Shown in pieces: positions 43,952 through 55,445 of a stretch of DNA of 64,000 nt (the stretch's first letter is position 1; each line of letters begins with the position of its first letter). The translations under genes and the position numbers were made by a program. Location of the stretch: positions 7,502,001 to 7,566,000 of the forward strand of contig NC_052613.1 in the NCBI RefSeq assembly GCF_016545825.1. Direction: 5' to 3'. The notes beneath the pieces are model-generated. The model was given only the letters and a program-made list of their open reading frames with translations, ran no database searches and was not told where the DNA came from. The stretch is from Eucalyptus grandis (lineage: Eukaryota; Streptophyta; Magnoliopsida; Myrtales; Myrtaceae).

Positions 43952-44696
43952 CCTATTATCTAGGTTGCACCAACACGGACACGCGACACGCGACACGACA
44001 CGACACGACACCAACACGTCATTTCTCAAAAGTAGAGAATTTTGACACGTTCCGACACGTTATATATTAAATAAATATTTTAATATATAAATGCGTAAAT
44101 AACAAAATAATAATAATAAAAAAGCCTAGAATTAATCTATACTAAAAACATTAATCCTACATTTGTTAATATCATTCATTGTTTTAATTTGACAAATTCA
44201 ACTACATTTCATTGTAATAATCCATGAAACTTGGAGGATAAAACAAATAATCCATGTTCCATTATTAAATTTAAAATTAACAATAAGAAAAAAAAACAAT
44301 CAATATTCCATCATCAAATATAACAAAAAGTCATTCATCCATATTATTCACTTCTTCTGAAAAAAAAAAAAGACTCCATCTTCGACTCATCAAGTGAAAA
44401 ATTTGCAACTTCAAGCACCCCAACATCTTCAAACGAGTATTGGAAATTTGTTTTAGCTTTTATTATTATTTTAATTTTTTTTTCATATATTTATATTTAG
44501 ACCCCAAAAGTTTTGGAAATTTGTAAAAATAACCCTATGCGTGTCGGAATTTCTGACTCGCGTGTCGGAGCGTGTCGAAGGCAGTTGACCGGGTGTTGGA
44601 TTTTTTGACACGCATTGACCACGTGTCGGACACTTGTCGGAGTGTCGGACACGACACGAAGGATTCCAAGAGTGTCCGTGCAACCTAGCCTATTAT
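43952..44696. mobile_element. Element with CGACACG-rich end, nested in copia
   Basis: 729-bp element (43960-44688) with inverted ends CTAGGTTGCAC and GTGCAACCTAG, perfect over 11 bp, and the 8-bp TSD CCTATTAT (43952-43959, 44689-44696). Next to the left end is a tract of ACACG/CGACACGACACG (43976-44012); the right part has CGTGTCGGA-type phrases in the opposite sense. The 8-bp TSD points to hAT, but counting the next base as TSD would make it 9 bp and MULE-like. Confidence 0.85.
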
Positions 44697-44869
44697 CAGT
44701 GAGGAGGCATTTCAAGAGTAAGGCAATGATCTGAAAATGTCTACCGACCTTGAAGTATCTATCTTGAGGAGGTCTACATGTGTAAATGAGGCAAACGTAA
44801 TTTTTGATCTATCAATATATACTGTTTTGAACCATGTCTTATATACATGTATGGGAGCTAGAGACTTAT

Positions 44870-46400
44870 GATGAGCCAAAGAAAGACAAATCTCACATAT
44901 AGTGGGAGCATGCTATGGAAGATGAGATAGGCTCATTATTTTAGAACAAAACTTGGGAGTTACCAAGCTGTCTACTGGTAAAAAAACTTTGTTAAACAAG
45001 TGGCTATATATGATAAAAAAAAAAGTAGATGGAAATCTATTGGATACAAGGTGAGATTTGTGGTCTAGATTTTTCTCAAATAAAAAAAAAATCGACTACT
45101 TCGACATATTTTCACCAGTAATGAAAATGATAACAATCAGAGTCATACCGAGTGTAGTTACTGTGGAGGATCTTCATCTTGGACCAGTTGTATGAAAATG
45201 ACATTTTTGTAGAGTGACCTAGACAGAGAGTTATACATGGCACAATCTAAAGGTTTTGAGATCAAAGGTAAAGAGCACATGCTATGTTGCTTAAAGAAAA
45301 ACTTATATGGTTTGAAGCAGCTCCATGGCAATGGTATTAAAAAATTTGATGGTTACATGTAAGAAAAAGGATTTGCACACAGTGAAGCTAATTATTGTGT
45401 TTATTTTGGCAAGTGTGACAATGGGCTATTGAGTATCTCTCTTTATATGTGGATGGCATGCTTGTGGCGAACTTTAATATGAAGAGACTTTGCAAAAGTG
45501 AAGAAGATGTTGGCATCGCAATTTATTTTGAAAGACTTGGAAGAGGCTATGAATATCTTAGCATGAAAATCATTATAGATAGGATAAATAAAAATTATTG
45601 CTGTCGCCGGAAGATTATGTGAACAAGATATTAAAGAGATTCAACATATATAAGGCAAAATTGGTTGCAACTCATCTAGAGAGTCACTTTAAACTTTTTC
45701 AACAATATGTGCCCAAGTACTCAGGTTTTGAAAGATGAAATGTCAATAGTCCCAGATGCATCGGCAATAGGATGTTTGACATATGCCATGGTAAGTATGA
45801 GGCTAGACATTGCACAAGCAATAGGAGTTGTAAATCAATATTTGCAAAACTCAGGCAAAGAGCATTGAAATGCTATAAAATGGATATTAAGATATTTAAT
45901 AGGTAGATCAAATTACTCCATTTGTTATGGTCGTACATCTCTAGAGTTACTAAGGTTATCTAGATGTAGATCACTCAAGGATCGAGATAGTGATGAGAGT
46001 ACCATTGAATATGTCTTTACAGTTATAGGTATATCAATGAGTTAATTATTTCAATTACAGAATGTAGTGGCTCTATCAACGACAAAAGTGGAGTACATGG
46101 TAATCACGGAAGCCACTAAGAAATCATGTGGTTACAAAATTACATGGAGGAGCTAAATCAAAAGCAAACAGTGAGCACACTGTAAAGGGATAGTCAAAGT
46201 GTAGTTCACTAAGCAAAGAACTCAGCTTGTCACTTAATGACTAAACATATCAAGAAGTGTTATCATTTCATTAAGTCAGCATTGAAAGATAATAAGTTAA
46301 AGTTACAAAAGATTGATAGGTTGAAGAATCCAGACGATATGTTCACCAAGGTAGTGAACACAGAGAATCATATTTTCTGTATCACTATCGTTGGTGTTAC
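44870..46400 (+). pseudogene. Copia reverse transcriptase and RNase H remnants
   Basis: RT is seen from about 44878 (a WEHAMEDEIGSL-like block) through IDYFDIFSPVMKM (45093-45130, frame broken nearby) to the catalytic motif at 45446-45457, which reads Tyr-Val-Asp-Gly where active enzymes have Tyr-Val-Asp-Asp. RNase H follows from about 45750 (LTYAMVSMRLDIAQAI-like, then a TTKVEYM block near 46080). A purine-rich GGATGGGAGATT-like tract at about 46499 precedes the 3' LTR and is the probable polypurine tract. Many stops and frameshifts. Confidence 0.8.
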
Positions 46401-46509
46401 TCCATGTTAATTGATGAGGAGTATTACAGAGGCTTCATTAGTAGCTTTTAAAGGAGATGGATGCAAAGTTATTTGGTGTGTCGGGCATACTTGGCTTTAG
46501 ATGGGAGAT

Positions 46510-46898
46510 TGTTGGTAAATGAAGCCAAATTTTATCAAGGGCTTTTTGTCATTTCTATTAATTTGAATTTTAGATTAAAAGCTACATTTATATTAGTTAT
46601 AGTTAGATGCTAGTCGTTAAGGGTCTGAAAAAAAAAACGGAGAAGAAAAAGTGTGTTTTTGTTCTTCATCTCTTTGTGATATAATCTTAAGAAAAGATCA
46701 TCATTGTATTTATGCTTTCTTGAAAATTTAATGGATTTGAAGAGGGCCTTTGCGTAGAGACGTAACTAAGGTTTGGGTGAACTTTGATGACAAATTTTTT
46801 GCTATGTTCTTCTAATTCTATTCCTTTATCATGATATTTTGCCTAGATGAATTGTTTGCTTGTATTATTTCTTTGAAATCAGCGTGCGATTCCTAACA
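46510..46898 (+). repeat. Copia 3' LTR
   Basis: 389 bp, begins TGTTGGTAAATGAAGCC and ends GATTCCTAACA, canonical TG...CA ends, preceded by a purine-rich tract. Pair of the LTR at 39647. Confidence 0.88.
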
Positions 46899-47101
46899 AT
46901 ATGTACTTGAGGCGAAATAACCATAATCTCGTGAGTCAAATTTATTATATCACGTGTCTTTAGACGTTGATCTAAGCAGGAGAGATGTAATATGCCAAGA
47001 GCATTAACAAATTGACCACATTTAGCTATTTGACATTAATGAAACACAAGCATATATAACACATTTGAGAGTCCTACTTAAGACTCCTTTCATAGCAGAA
47101 A

Positions 47102-47253
47102 CCACATTATGCTATTTGTTCGCTTTCGTTTGAAGTTAGGGAAAAGTATTGAAAAAGTTCTAAATTTATTTCATAGCATAAGCCACATTCTGCTATTTGT
47201 TCGCTTTCGTTTGAAGTTAGGGAAAAGTATCGAAAAAGTTCTAAATTTATTGC
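47102..47253 (+). repeat. 81-bp tandem duplication across an element border
   Basis: CCACATTATGCTATTTGTTC at 47102 recurs at 47183 (one change). Each unit runs through GTTTGAAGTTAGGGAAAAGT into the first 30 bp of the foldback element that starts at 47220. Hence target flank and element end were duplicated together after insertion. Confidence 0.9.
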
Positions 47254-48198
47254 ATTTCTACCAATTTAGTCATAAATCTTTTAAAAGTGCCAATTTAGTC
47301 CTAAACATTTGAAGTTGGTAACAATTTAATTTTAAACCTTTTAATGGTGTCAATTTATTCTTAAATCTTTTGAACAAGTGCCAATTAAGTCCTAAATGTT
47401 TTAACTTGATGCCAATTCAACCATTTTGGATAATTTTGGCCGATTATTGCTGACGTGGACGTCGGATGGCTTATGTGGCACCGTCGACGACGCTGATGTG
47501 GACAATTTTTAATAATATTTTAGTATTTTAATATTTTTTAATTTTTAATTTTAATATTTTTTGATTTTTTAATCTTTTTTCCCCTCTTTTCTTCTTCTTC
47601 CTCCTTTTGCCAATGAATGGCCACCAGCCATAGGTGATGGCTGGCCACTGGCCAAGACCGAGTGGGCTGGCCTTGCTTGGCCATGGTGAGGCCAAGCCTT
47701 GATGAGGGCTCCCCTCACCGAGTGTTGCCTGCCAGCCTTGCGGGTCAAATTTGGCTAGCCTGACCCTCGTTGGGGCTTGGCTAGCCATGGCCCAATGAGG
47801 CCAGCCTGCCCGAGATGGTCAATGGTTGGTTATTGACAAAAGGAAGAAGAAGAAGAAAGGAGAGGAAATAAACAAAGAAAAAAAAGAAAACAAAATAATT
47901 TAAAAATTGAAAAATTATCTAACTATTATTAAAATTGTCAACGTTATTGCCAATGGTATCAAGTAAGTCGGTCGGCCTTCACGTTAGTAAAATCTGGCCA
48001 AAATTTGTTGGAAGGAATGAATTGGCACCAAGTCATAAAGTTTAGGATCAAAATGGCACTAGTTCAAAATATTTAAGACTAAATTGGCACTATTGAAAAG
48101 TTTATGATTGAATTGGCATAGACTCAAAAGGTTTAGGACTAAATTGATATCAATACAATAATTTTATGACTTTTTCGACACTTTTCTCTTTAAAGTTA
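47210..48198. mobile_element. Foldback (MULE-like) element with GC-rich core
   Basis: 969 bp (47220-48188). Ends GGGAAAAGTATCGAAAAAGT and ACTTTTTCGACACTTTTCTC are inverted repeats. TSD TTTGAAGTTA / TTTAAAGTTA (47210-47219, 48189-48198), 10 bp with one mismatch; unit 1 has the empty site (TTTGAAGTTGCAAAGCC near 34608). Arms are made of CCAATTTAGTCCTAAA phrases; the core (47605-47810) is GC-rich with GGCCATGGTGAGGCC. No gene. Confidence 0.85.
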
Positions 48199-48817
48199 TA
48201 AAGCCACCGTTCTCCACTTGATTAATTGATAGAGATAACATCATGCACACATTATTCAAGCATGTATTATGTTGGGAAGTGTAAATGATTTAATAAAACT
48301 AGTCTAAGTCATCATATTAGTCAGATTCAATACATTCTCTCTGGCTTCAATCCCACTCTCAAGTAGTGGACGACAATTTAGTCCCTACTCTTATCCATTT
48401 GATTTGGGTGTAATTAGGAAAGAAAGGCAAAAGTGAAAGCATCGAGCAAGCGTATTTATTCCATTAGCCGTCGCAGAAACGCGCTTTTTCTCTTGCTAAT
48501 GTATGAACGTGTCTTTCGACATTGATTTAAGAAAAAGAGATATTATAAGATAACGACATTGATATACCAAAAAACATTAACAAATTCAGCACATTATGCT
48601 GTTTGACATTAACGAAAAACACACAAATATGACATAGTTGAGAGTTCTACTTAAAAGTCTTTCCGCAGCATAAACCAAAGCAACACACAAGCTAGGGTTG
48701 CAAGAACACCCAACAAGGACTTTATTACACAGACTTGAGATAGTATAAGATAACGACATGCTGGAGCCTAAATTAAATGAGTTTTTCCATATATATGGAT
48801 ATAGATTAGTTACCCTA
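48199..48817. other. 3' flank of Ninja/AFP copy 2
   Basis: Matches the 3' flank of copy 1 (34620-35200). The last 200 bp are probably 3' UTR. No other gene seen. Confidence 0.6.
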
Positions 48818-50984
48818 TTACAGAGGCGGCAGCGGCGGCGAATTGAACACAATGTGCTTCATGGGGTTGGTCCAATCAGTGTGGTTGGCGTGCTTGACGA
48901 AGTCGGTTGGGCTGAGGAACACGCCGTGGCAGAGGCACACGATGAGGATGTCGCCGCCCTTGCCGTCCTTGTAGAGGAACCCGTCCACCTTCTTGCCCTC
49001 TGGCCCATCTCCTGTGGTGGTCACAGTCAGCAACTGCTTCATTCCTCTCACTCCATTGTCTTTCCTATTCTTCTGATGAGCATTGTTGCTTTGAACAGCA
49101 TTTAGAAGCCTAGGTCTCTTGATCTGCTTGCCGTGAGAGGTATCCTTGATTACGATGGCCGACTTTTCATAGATCACCTTGGCAGTGCAGGCTTTTGCTT
49201 CCGAGTTTGGTTGGGGAGATGCCCATGGCTGCTGAGAGCTGGAAGAGCCTGTGCCTCGGGCGTGAGCGCTTGCTCCTATGCAAAAATGTCATAAATAACA
49301 GAAGAAGGTATAAAGTTTTTCTAAGATAGCTACTGTATGTATTTAATCTAGTGCAGTTGATATAGGTGGAGGGATGAAAATACATGAGTTTTAGTAACAA
49401 ACAAGAGAAAGAGAGCAGCTATTGTTATTACAACCTCAGCTACATTAATCCGCTAGAAGAGATTAAACGCTTCAAGTTTATGAGCAGTTGAATAAACTTG
49501 CTTTGATTATGTCGCTATAATTAAAAATTACTAGCATATCCAATCCAATTGTATTGAGTTAGTCAATCTATCCTTGATTTCATTTGTTGACAAGTGAATT
49601 GCGTAACAATGAGTTTAATCTCAGATGTAATGGAAATGGGTTCATTTGTTGCCACGACACGACAGGTTTACATCATCTGTTATGTGACATTAATTGTTGC
49701 TCTATATTTGTTCTCACATGGTTAGGTTGCTACAAATTTATCGTTACTTTACTTGGCACGTAGTGTTATCCAGCAGTGACTGGAGACTGCATGTTTAACC
49801 TAATATTCAAATTTTGCAACCTTAAACACCGAAGCAACCGATAATTATTAGGGAGCATCACAAGTGCTAATAAGCTCATCTCAATTTCCAGGCTTCAATA
49901 CTAAACATGCTGTAATACGTTGAAGCAGATTAGGATATAAATCAGCTTTATATGTGCATACAAGTGAAAAGTTAAATTTGATAATGAGCAGCATCTTCTT
50001 TGGAAAATATATCAGGATATATTTAGTTAATTCATGCAAGCAAAATCTTTCGAACATCTTCCATTTTTCTCTGGAATAGTCAATGAAGGGGAAAGAAAAA
50101 CAATGTTTACCTTTTAGTATTTTTTTCCCATAGGACTCTCCTAGGGCATTCATCTTCTCCACAGCCCAACGAAGCATGAGGTTCTCCATGTCCGAAGCTG
50201 CTGCTCCTGGCAGCACGGTCGGCTTCGGCAGTGGACTTTGAGGTGGCTGTGCTGCTGCCGCTAGAAATTGAGCCGGAGGGGATGCGGCAACCACTGCTCT
50301 TGGCAGTCCCAATGACTTCGGCAGTGGACCTTGAGGTGGCTGTGCTGCTGCTGCTACCAGCAGAGAAGGAGGAGCGGAGGGCGATGCAGTAGCTGCTGCT
50401 CTTGGCAGCGTGATCGACTTCAGTGGTGGATGTTGAGGCAGCTGCATTGCCGCTGCTGCTGCAAGAGGAGGAGCCGGCAGGGATGCAGCAGCAGCAACTG
50501 CCTTCTTCTTCACCTCGGCACGTTCACGGGCCCTCTTCCTCAGGATGAACCTCCTGTAGGCCTCGAACTGCTTCTTCTTTCGCTCCTCTACATACGAGCT
50601 GATTTCGTCCAAGCTGTTATTGTCTGTGGTATGGTACGGAGGCAATGGTTGTTGCTGCGGCTGCAGTGGTGGCGGCTGAATGCCATTGTTGTTCTTTGGT
50701 GGGTTCACATTATTGACAGCGGTTGCTCCCGTTGCAGTCGACGAGAAAGGGTTAGGATTTGGGCCCTCCTTGCTCTCTTCGAAGAGATCGTCAAAAGAGA
50801 GTCCGATGTTCAGGTCGAGGGGCTCTTCGGCCGGTGGGGCCATTTTGGAAAATTGGACTTCCTTGGGGTGCTCTTGAGAAATCCTCTGCATGAGATTTTG
50901 TGGGGCCCCATTGCTCAGCACTGAGGTGGTGCTGTTGACTTGATCGTCATGAGAACAGTTCCCATGTTGATTTTTCTCCTCCAT
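48818..50984 (-). CDS. Ninja/AFP-family transcriptional repressor, copy 2 (intact)
   Basis: Members of this family are nuclear adaptors that bring TOPLESS-type corepressors to partners in jasmonate (NINJA) or abscisic acid (AFP) signalling. Two coding exons on the minus strand, 50984-50111 and 49275-48818, with a GT-AG intron of 835 bp and matching phase, give 443 residues. Visible parts: EAR motif LDLNIGL at residues 56-62, a basic stretch (ERKKKQFEAYRRFILRKRAR) around 140-160 that may be the family's second domain and a nuclear signal, an Ala/Pro-rich region with three repeats of about 31 residues (180-270), and the C-terminal domain TTTGDGPEGKKVDGFLYKDG and CHGVFLSPTDFVKHANHTDW near 385-430, which binds the partner. 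A leader intron lies at 51172-50994, with the ATG just after its acceptor. Which subgroup it belongs to (NINJA or AFP) I cannot tell from sequence alone. Confidence 0.92.
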
Positions 50985-51200
50985 GATGTTGCACTGTAAA
51001 AGAAAAGGATCTTGGAATCTTTAGATTTCGGATTTTACAGGGAAAGATTCTCCACTGTAAATCAAGATTTCATAGATTCAGATCTGGAGACCCTCTTGAG
51101 CTTAGAACTGTCAAGAACCGTGGTGCATGAGAAACACAAAACCACGTGAAACAAGCGCAAGATCTTACGTACCAAAAGGTGAGATGAAGCTGGACTATCT
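50985..51200 (-). other. Leader intron of Ninja/AFP copy 2
   Basis: On the minus strand a donor TTTTG|GTACGT (exon end 51173) and an acceptor TTTTACAG|TGCAAC (exon start 50993) border a 179-bp intron ending nine bases before the ATG. The same sites are present upstream of copy 1 (about 37740 and 37565). Confidence 0.75.
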
Positions 51201-52635
51201 AGGGCTGCGACCGCCGGAGAAGCGGGCTTGAGACGGACTTATCCGGCAAGATCTCGCCTGGAGAAAAACCTGAAACCGGCGTTGAAGAGAGAATGCGAGG
51301 CGACCAGACAGGGATTCTAGTACAAAAGCGAGTACGGCAGGTGCTGAGAAATGGCAAATGAGAGTGTTCTTTGAGGGTGATTGTAGCAGGGTGAGTGTTT
51401 GTTGGTGTTTCCCTTTTGAGGCGACAACACAGACCTTCCTGGACGACACGTGGCGGGCAGTGGACCTTGGAGTCACGGCAGCTGATGAAGTTTTAGGCTG
51501 ATAGCGATTTGAATTACATCTCATGTATTGGTTATGGCCCTTACGTGGTTAAGCAAAGCTTATATTCAATAGCTTTCCCTGAATTCCGACCAACTTCCAA
51601 AAAACCCCGGCAGCTCGCCGCATCTTGGGTGTCAGTGTGGCGCGTCGAGTAGCAGAGATGCGTGCACTGCACCGCACTGCATTGTCCCAAAAGAAGAGAA
51701 AGATGATGGAAGGAATACCGTACGGACGATGTCACGAACACGAAGACTCCATATGGAAAACAGGGTTTGAAACAAGTGGCTCGCATTCGACACTCATATC
51801 TTATGGACCCGGATTCGACAAGATATACCTTGATTTCTTAGCCATCTTTTCCCTTGACTTACCAAAATGAAGCAAGAGAGAAGATGGTAAGATGACTAAA
51901 GAGGTTTCTTAGAGCGCTGTTGCTTAGGACGGTGGAGTTAAGTTGACGGGTCCAGATGCAAGACAAGAGAAACATGAGGGAGCAAACAGCAAAGGGACAG
52001 CAAGCAGTTACCAAAGCTCGGAGAGGTGCAGGTTGTCTCTTTTGGTGGCTCGTCGACAATCGTCGAAGTTTGCAGCGACTCCATAACGAGATGTCTGCAT
52101 GAGGCTTTGACCTTTATCAACGTTACGTTATCTCAGCAGTCAGCACCAGACGAATTGATGACATCGGTGGAACTGAAAAAGGGAGAGAAGCCTTTAATGG
52201 TTTGCACTGAAGGAGGGAGGGTGTCCCAACGGCATCGCTGTCGGCTTAGACACTTGCTAAGCATTTTCAATTACATAGAATTTGAATTTCCAAGTTGTTT
52301 AATCAGACATTAGATGAGAAATTTACGATTTTTTTTTTGTACCTAAATCTCCTAATGAGAAGAAACGTTTGTTGTTGTCACATACACTTGTCACGGACAC
52401 GACAATCTAGCCCGTTATAAACGATGACATGACGCTTGCGGAGCACCGGAGCAAGCTTTGAATGCATGCATGCGTACACATTTACAAACTTCCCCCTCGA
52501 CTTAAGTTCCGGAAGGCAATTTTGCGAGAGTCGCCGCTGGCTCCTCCTACATTATGATATTAACTTAACCAATCTTTGGTGGGTCAATCTGAGCACTCTT
52601 ATGTTTGTGTAGAAATTTGATGCAGCAATAAGGAT
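51201..52635. other. Upstream region of Ninja/AFP copy 2
   Basis: Promoter and far upstream sequence, shared with unit 1 (37750-39450) except for the insert at 38045-38400. The block 51840-52240 (AGAGCGCTGTTGCTTAGGAC, GTCGAAGTTTGCAGCGACTC) is well conserved between the units. No coding signal. Confidence 0.6.
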
Positions 52636-53504
52636 TAGACTTTGTTTTTTTTTTTTTTTTTTTTTTTGGGATGTAAAATGAATAATTTGATTTTAAAAAA
52701 AAAATGATTAGTTGTATCATTTTTGAATAATTAGTTAGTAAAAATATTTTTATTATCGATGACAAATTATACATAACCATTTTTGCTGACGATGAATATA
52801 TTTATTATTCTTTCATTTTTATATGCAATCGTTTTTAATAAAATGTATTCTAAATAATTCATTTTTCGCAAAATAGATAGACTCTTAATCTTCAAATCAC
52901 CCGGATTGAAGTGGGAGTAGCTTTGGAAAGTAGGCATTCTAAGAGATTGGCCCAAAAAATGAACTTTTTCTAGACTTAATGCTGTTCGTCTTGTACCCCT
53001 CGTGTTACATGACTTGAATTTCGACTTTCTGTCCACTTAAACTCAATATGTAAACCAATGTAGGGAATAGATGGCCACTCAGTTTTCTGAAACACTAGAG
53101 AGGTCCATTCAAACTGGGCCCGACTTTCAAATGTCAGTATTTGATCTTATATGTTCTACACCAGAGCCTATGCCTAAGTTTAACTTTCCCTGCTCATGAA
53201 CAATGTGCATGACAAGAATTACAGAGCTTTAGGTAATGTGACCAACACTATTTGTAGAGCCGCTCATTCGGATCGAACCAATAACACACACACACACACA
53301 TATTTAATATTTAATTTGAAAAAAATGAAAAATCCTAAATCCCTAGGCTACTTCTACTATCTATGTTTGCCCACGTATAAGAAATTTGGTGAGTGTGTTC
53401 TCTTGCTTACACACTTCCTAATATACTAATATTGTTGATTCATTAGCTCCAACTGAGAGTGTCTTTGATAAGGTGATTCAACTGTGTAATCTTTTAGCAA
53501 GTGT
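52636..53504. other. Intergenic stretch, no gene seen
   Basis: AT-rich with a T-run (52645-52669) and a (CA)n run (53284-53300). Nothing recognised. Confidence 0.5.
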
Positions 53505-53650
53505 GAAGCTCGACACGACTGGTTCTATGGACCCACCTGGACCGGACTGATGGTCCGTTTCTCGGGTGGATCCATAGAATCAATGGGTTGTTCCCAGTTC
53601 CAATTTTTTCAAAACGAATCTTTAATGGGCAGTTACCGGATCTAGGGAGA
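53505..53650. mobile_element. Fragment of the GGGGTG hAT-like family
   Basis: CCACCTGGACCGGACTGATGG and TTCTCGGGTGGATCCAT match the inner part of the element at 22556-23083 (22925-22975). Neither end nor TSD is present. Confidence 0.65.
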
Positions 53651-54062
53651 AGCAATTTTTACATTGTTATGTATGCAAATGGGTAACTTGTGGATAGATA
53701 CAGATGTAATGAATTACTAGAGAGAAGCAATTTTTCAAATCAACAAAATTGGAAGCACCAATGAAGACTTTCACATAGATAAGCGCCAGACCACCTAGCA
53801 AACATTCGACATTTCCCCGTATGAAAATTCGAAACCCACTTTCACCCCGCACAGCAGCAGAAGTTGCAAGATCAAAGTTCAGGCCAAACCATAACCAAGT
53901 CAGCAAAAGCAGCTGTGTAGATCTATCCGAACAAGCGTAATTTGATCCACTACACAGGGCATATAGTCATTTGCCTGTTGCAACTGCGTTTAAAGACAAT
54001 TTGAAATACGAAATGAATGAGCTTTTCTGTTCACCAAGTTGATCACCAGCATTTATCCACCC
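53651..54062 (-). other. Probable 3' UTR of TOM5
   Basis: Lies directly after the TOM5 stop codon on the minus strand and differs in composition from the AT-rich DNA to its left. The extent of the UTR cannot be read from sequence. Confidence 0.4.
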
Positions 54063-55445
54063 TCATACTGCCATGAGATCACCACATTGCCGCATAAGGA
54101 TGATTGAGCCTGCAAACAACCCCACTGCTCGCAGCAAGTTCTGCAGAAAGAAACCATATATCACTTGACTGAAAAATCAAAAGTGGTACGAACCTAGGAA
54201 AAATAAGAATTCACTCAGTGTTTATAACCAACTTGCAGCAACATCGTAACATTCTCTCACTCAGCCCATCTAAGTTTCTCAACAAAAGAACAAAATTCTA
54301 TTCGAAATGCAGTCAATACATGCTTGTTAAACTGCTCAACATGAATGCCACACCTTCCAGGTGAGCTTCAGCAACTGTACAACAGACCACAACAATCACT
54401 AGTTCAGGCAAATATGTGGCTCTAACACACATTCAAGACTATAAAGGATGACTTTGGCAGAAGTTAGCATAATGGATGTCGACCTAATATCACATGAAAA
54501 AAGTTTTAAGCACAAAGCACATAACCAATATAAGTGTTCCATTGTCCCGAATCACAGGCCCCTACAAAGGGACGATATAATGTGGCAGCGGACAAAAATT
54601 CAATGAAGTCGACCAAAAAATCTGAAGATGATCTCATTTTGGTTGACCATTTGACTACTCAAAGCAAGCAGAAACAACTTCTCACAAGTTGACATACTAC
54701 TTCACTTTCGTGTAACTAATTCATCCCATTTTTGTCCAAGAAGAGGTGGAAATAAGGAAAAAAAACCCAAAAAAGCACAGAAAAATGGGAGAATACAATT
54801 AGATACTACGACCAAAGAAATTCCTGCAGATATAGGCCTTCGAGACCTCAGATTCCGAATCCGCAACCACAGTTGCAATGATCACGATCCATTATTCTCA
54901 ACGACAAACAGGCTACAGGGTTAGTCGCATTAAGAATATAATAACAAGACACCAAGCAATAGCAATAGACCATGAGGGGCCTGAATCAAACGATCCCATT
55001 CAGAACAACCTCCCAACCCAATCCGACTGCCCAGCTTACCAGTCCCCATAGCTTAATCACGACAGCGAAAAGCTCAACCAGAAAAGTTACAGCAATGCAG
55101 CAAACCTGTATAGTCTCTCAGCATAGTTCGATCGCACAGAGCCTCCTAAATCGTTATATAAATGCGAAAACCAGAAGCAACCCTCTTCAAGAAACGCATT
55201 CACCAGTCCATCTCAACTCGCATCTACAACCTAAGAATCCAAAAGGACAGACCCCCTATCATTCTTGTTCTCAGACTACAAAACTTAAAACCATTCTCGA
55301 GCCTGGTAAAACAGAAAAGAACAGGAATGCGAGGGGGGGAGAGAGAGAGAGAGGAGACCATGTTGGAGGCCCAGTTGGCGTCGTCGTGGACCTGGGAGCG
55401 CCAGAAGGCCTTGAGCTTGTCGAGCGACACGACGGAGTCCGCCAT
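54063..55445 (-). CDS. TOM5: Mitochondrial import receptor subunit TOM5
   Basis: Small subunit of the outer-membrane translocase that takes in nuclear-encoded mitochondrial precursors. Two exons on the minus strand, 55445-55359 and 54140-54063, with an intron of 1218 bp, code for 54 residues, the family's exact plant size. Exon 1 gives an N-terminal cytosolic part (MADSVVSLDKLKAFWRSQVH), and exon 2 a C-terminal tail anchor (LLRAVGLFAGSIILM) ending GDLMAV. The donor after NM is GTCTCC, weak but GT; the acceptor is CTGCAG. The join, NM then NLLRA, matches plant TOM5, where NMKLLRA or NTKLLRA is usual, so a Lys is replaced by Asn here. Because both exons are so short, automatic gene finders may miss it. 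From memory it corresponds to At5g08040. Confidence 0.93.

Larger units (their letters stand above)
39642..46903 (+). mobile_element. Ty1/copia LTR retrotransposon, decayed, with nested elements
   Basis: Element 39647-46898 with LTRs at 39647-40052 and about 46510-46898. TSD ATATG at 39642-39646 and 46899-46903. In unit 1 the corresponding unbroken site reads CACATGTGTACTAGAGG (34383-34400). Remnants of gag, protease, integrase, reverse transcriptase and RNase H follow in the copia order (integrase before RT) on the plus strand, all with many stops and frameshifts. The two LTRs differ at many positions, so the insertion is old. Three non-autonomous elements are inserted inside. Confidence 0.9.
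39485..52635. repeat. Tandem duplication, unit 2 (with intact Ninja/AFP gene)
   Basis: Second copy of the unit at 34190-39484. Without the copia element (7.25 kb) and the foldback element (0.97 kb) it measures about 4.9 kb. Order and orientation of all shared blocks are the same as in unit 1. Unit 1 gives the uninterrupted target of both insertions, so both came after the duplication. Confidence 0.88.

Noticed and set aside
50331..50924. 197-codon plus-strand frame opposite Ninja/AFP copy 2
   Set aside because: Antisense to a GC-rich coding exon; Cys/Arg-rich shadow translation of the Ala/Pro repeats.
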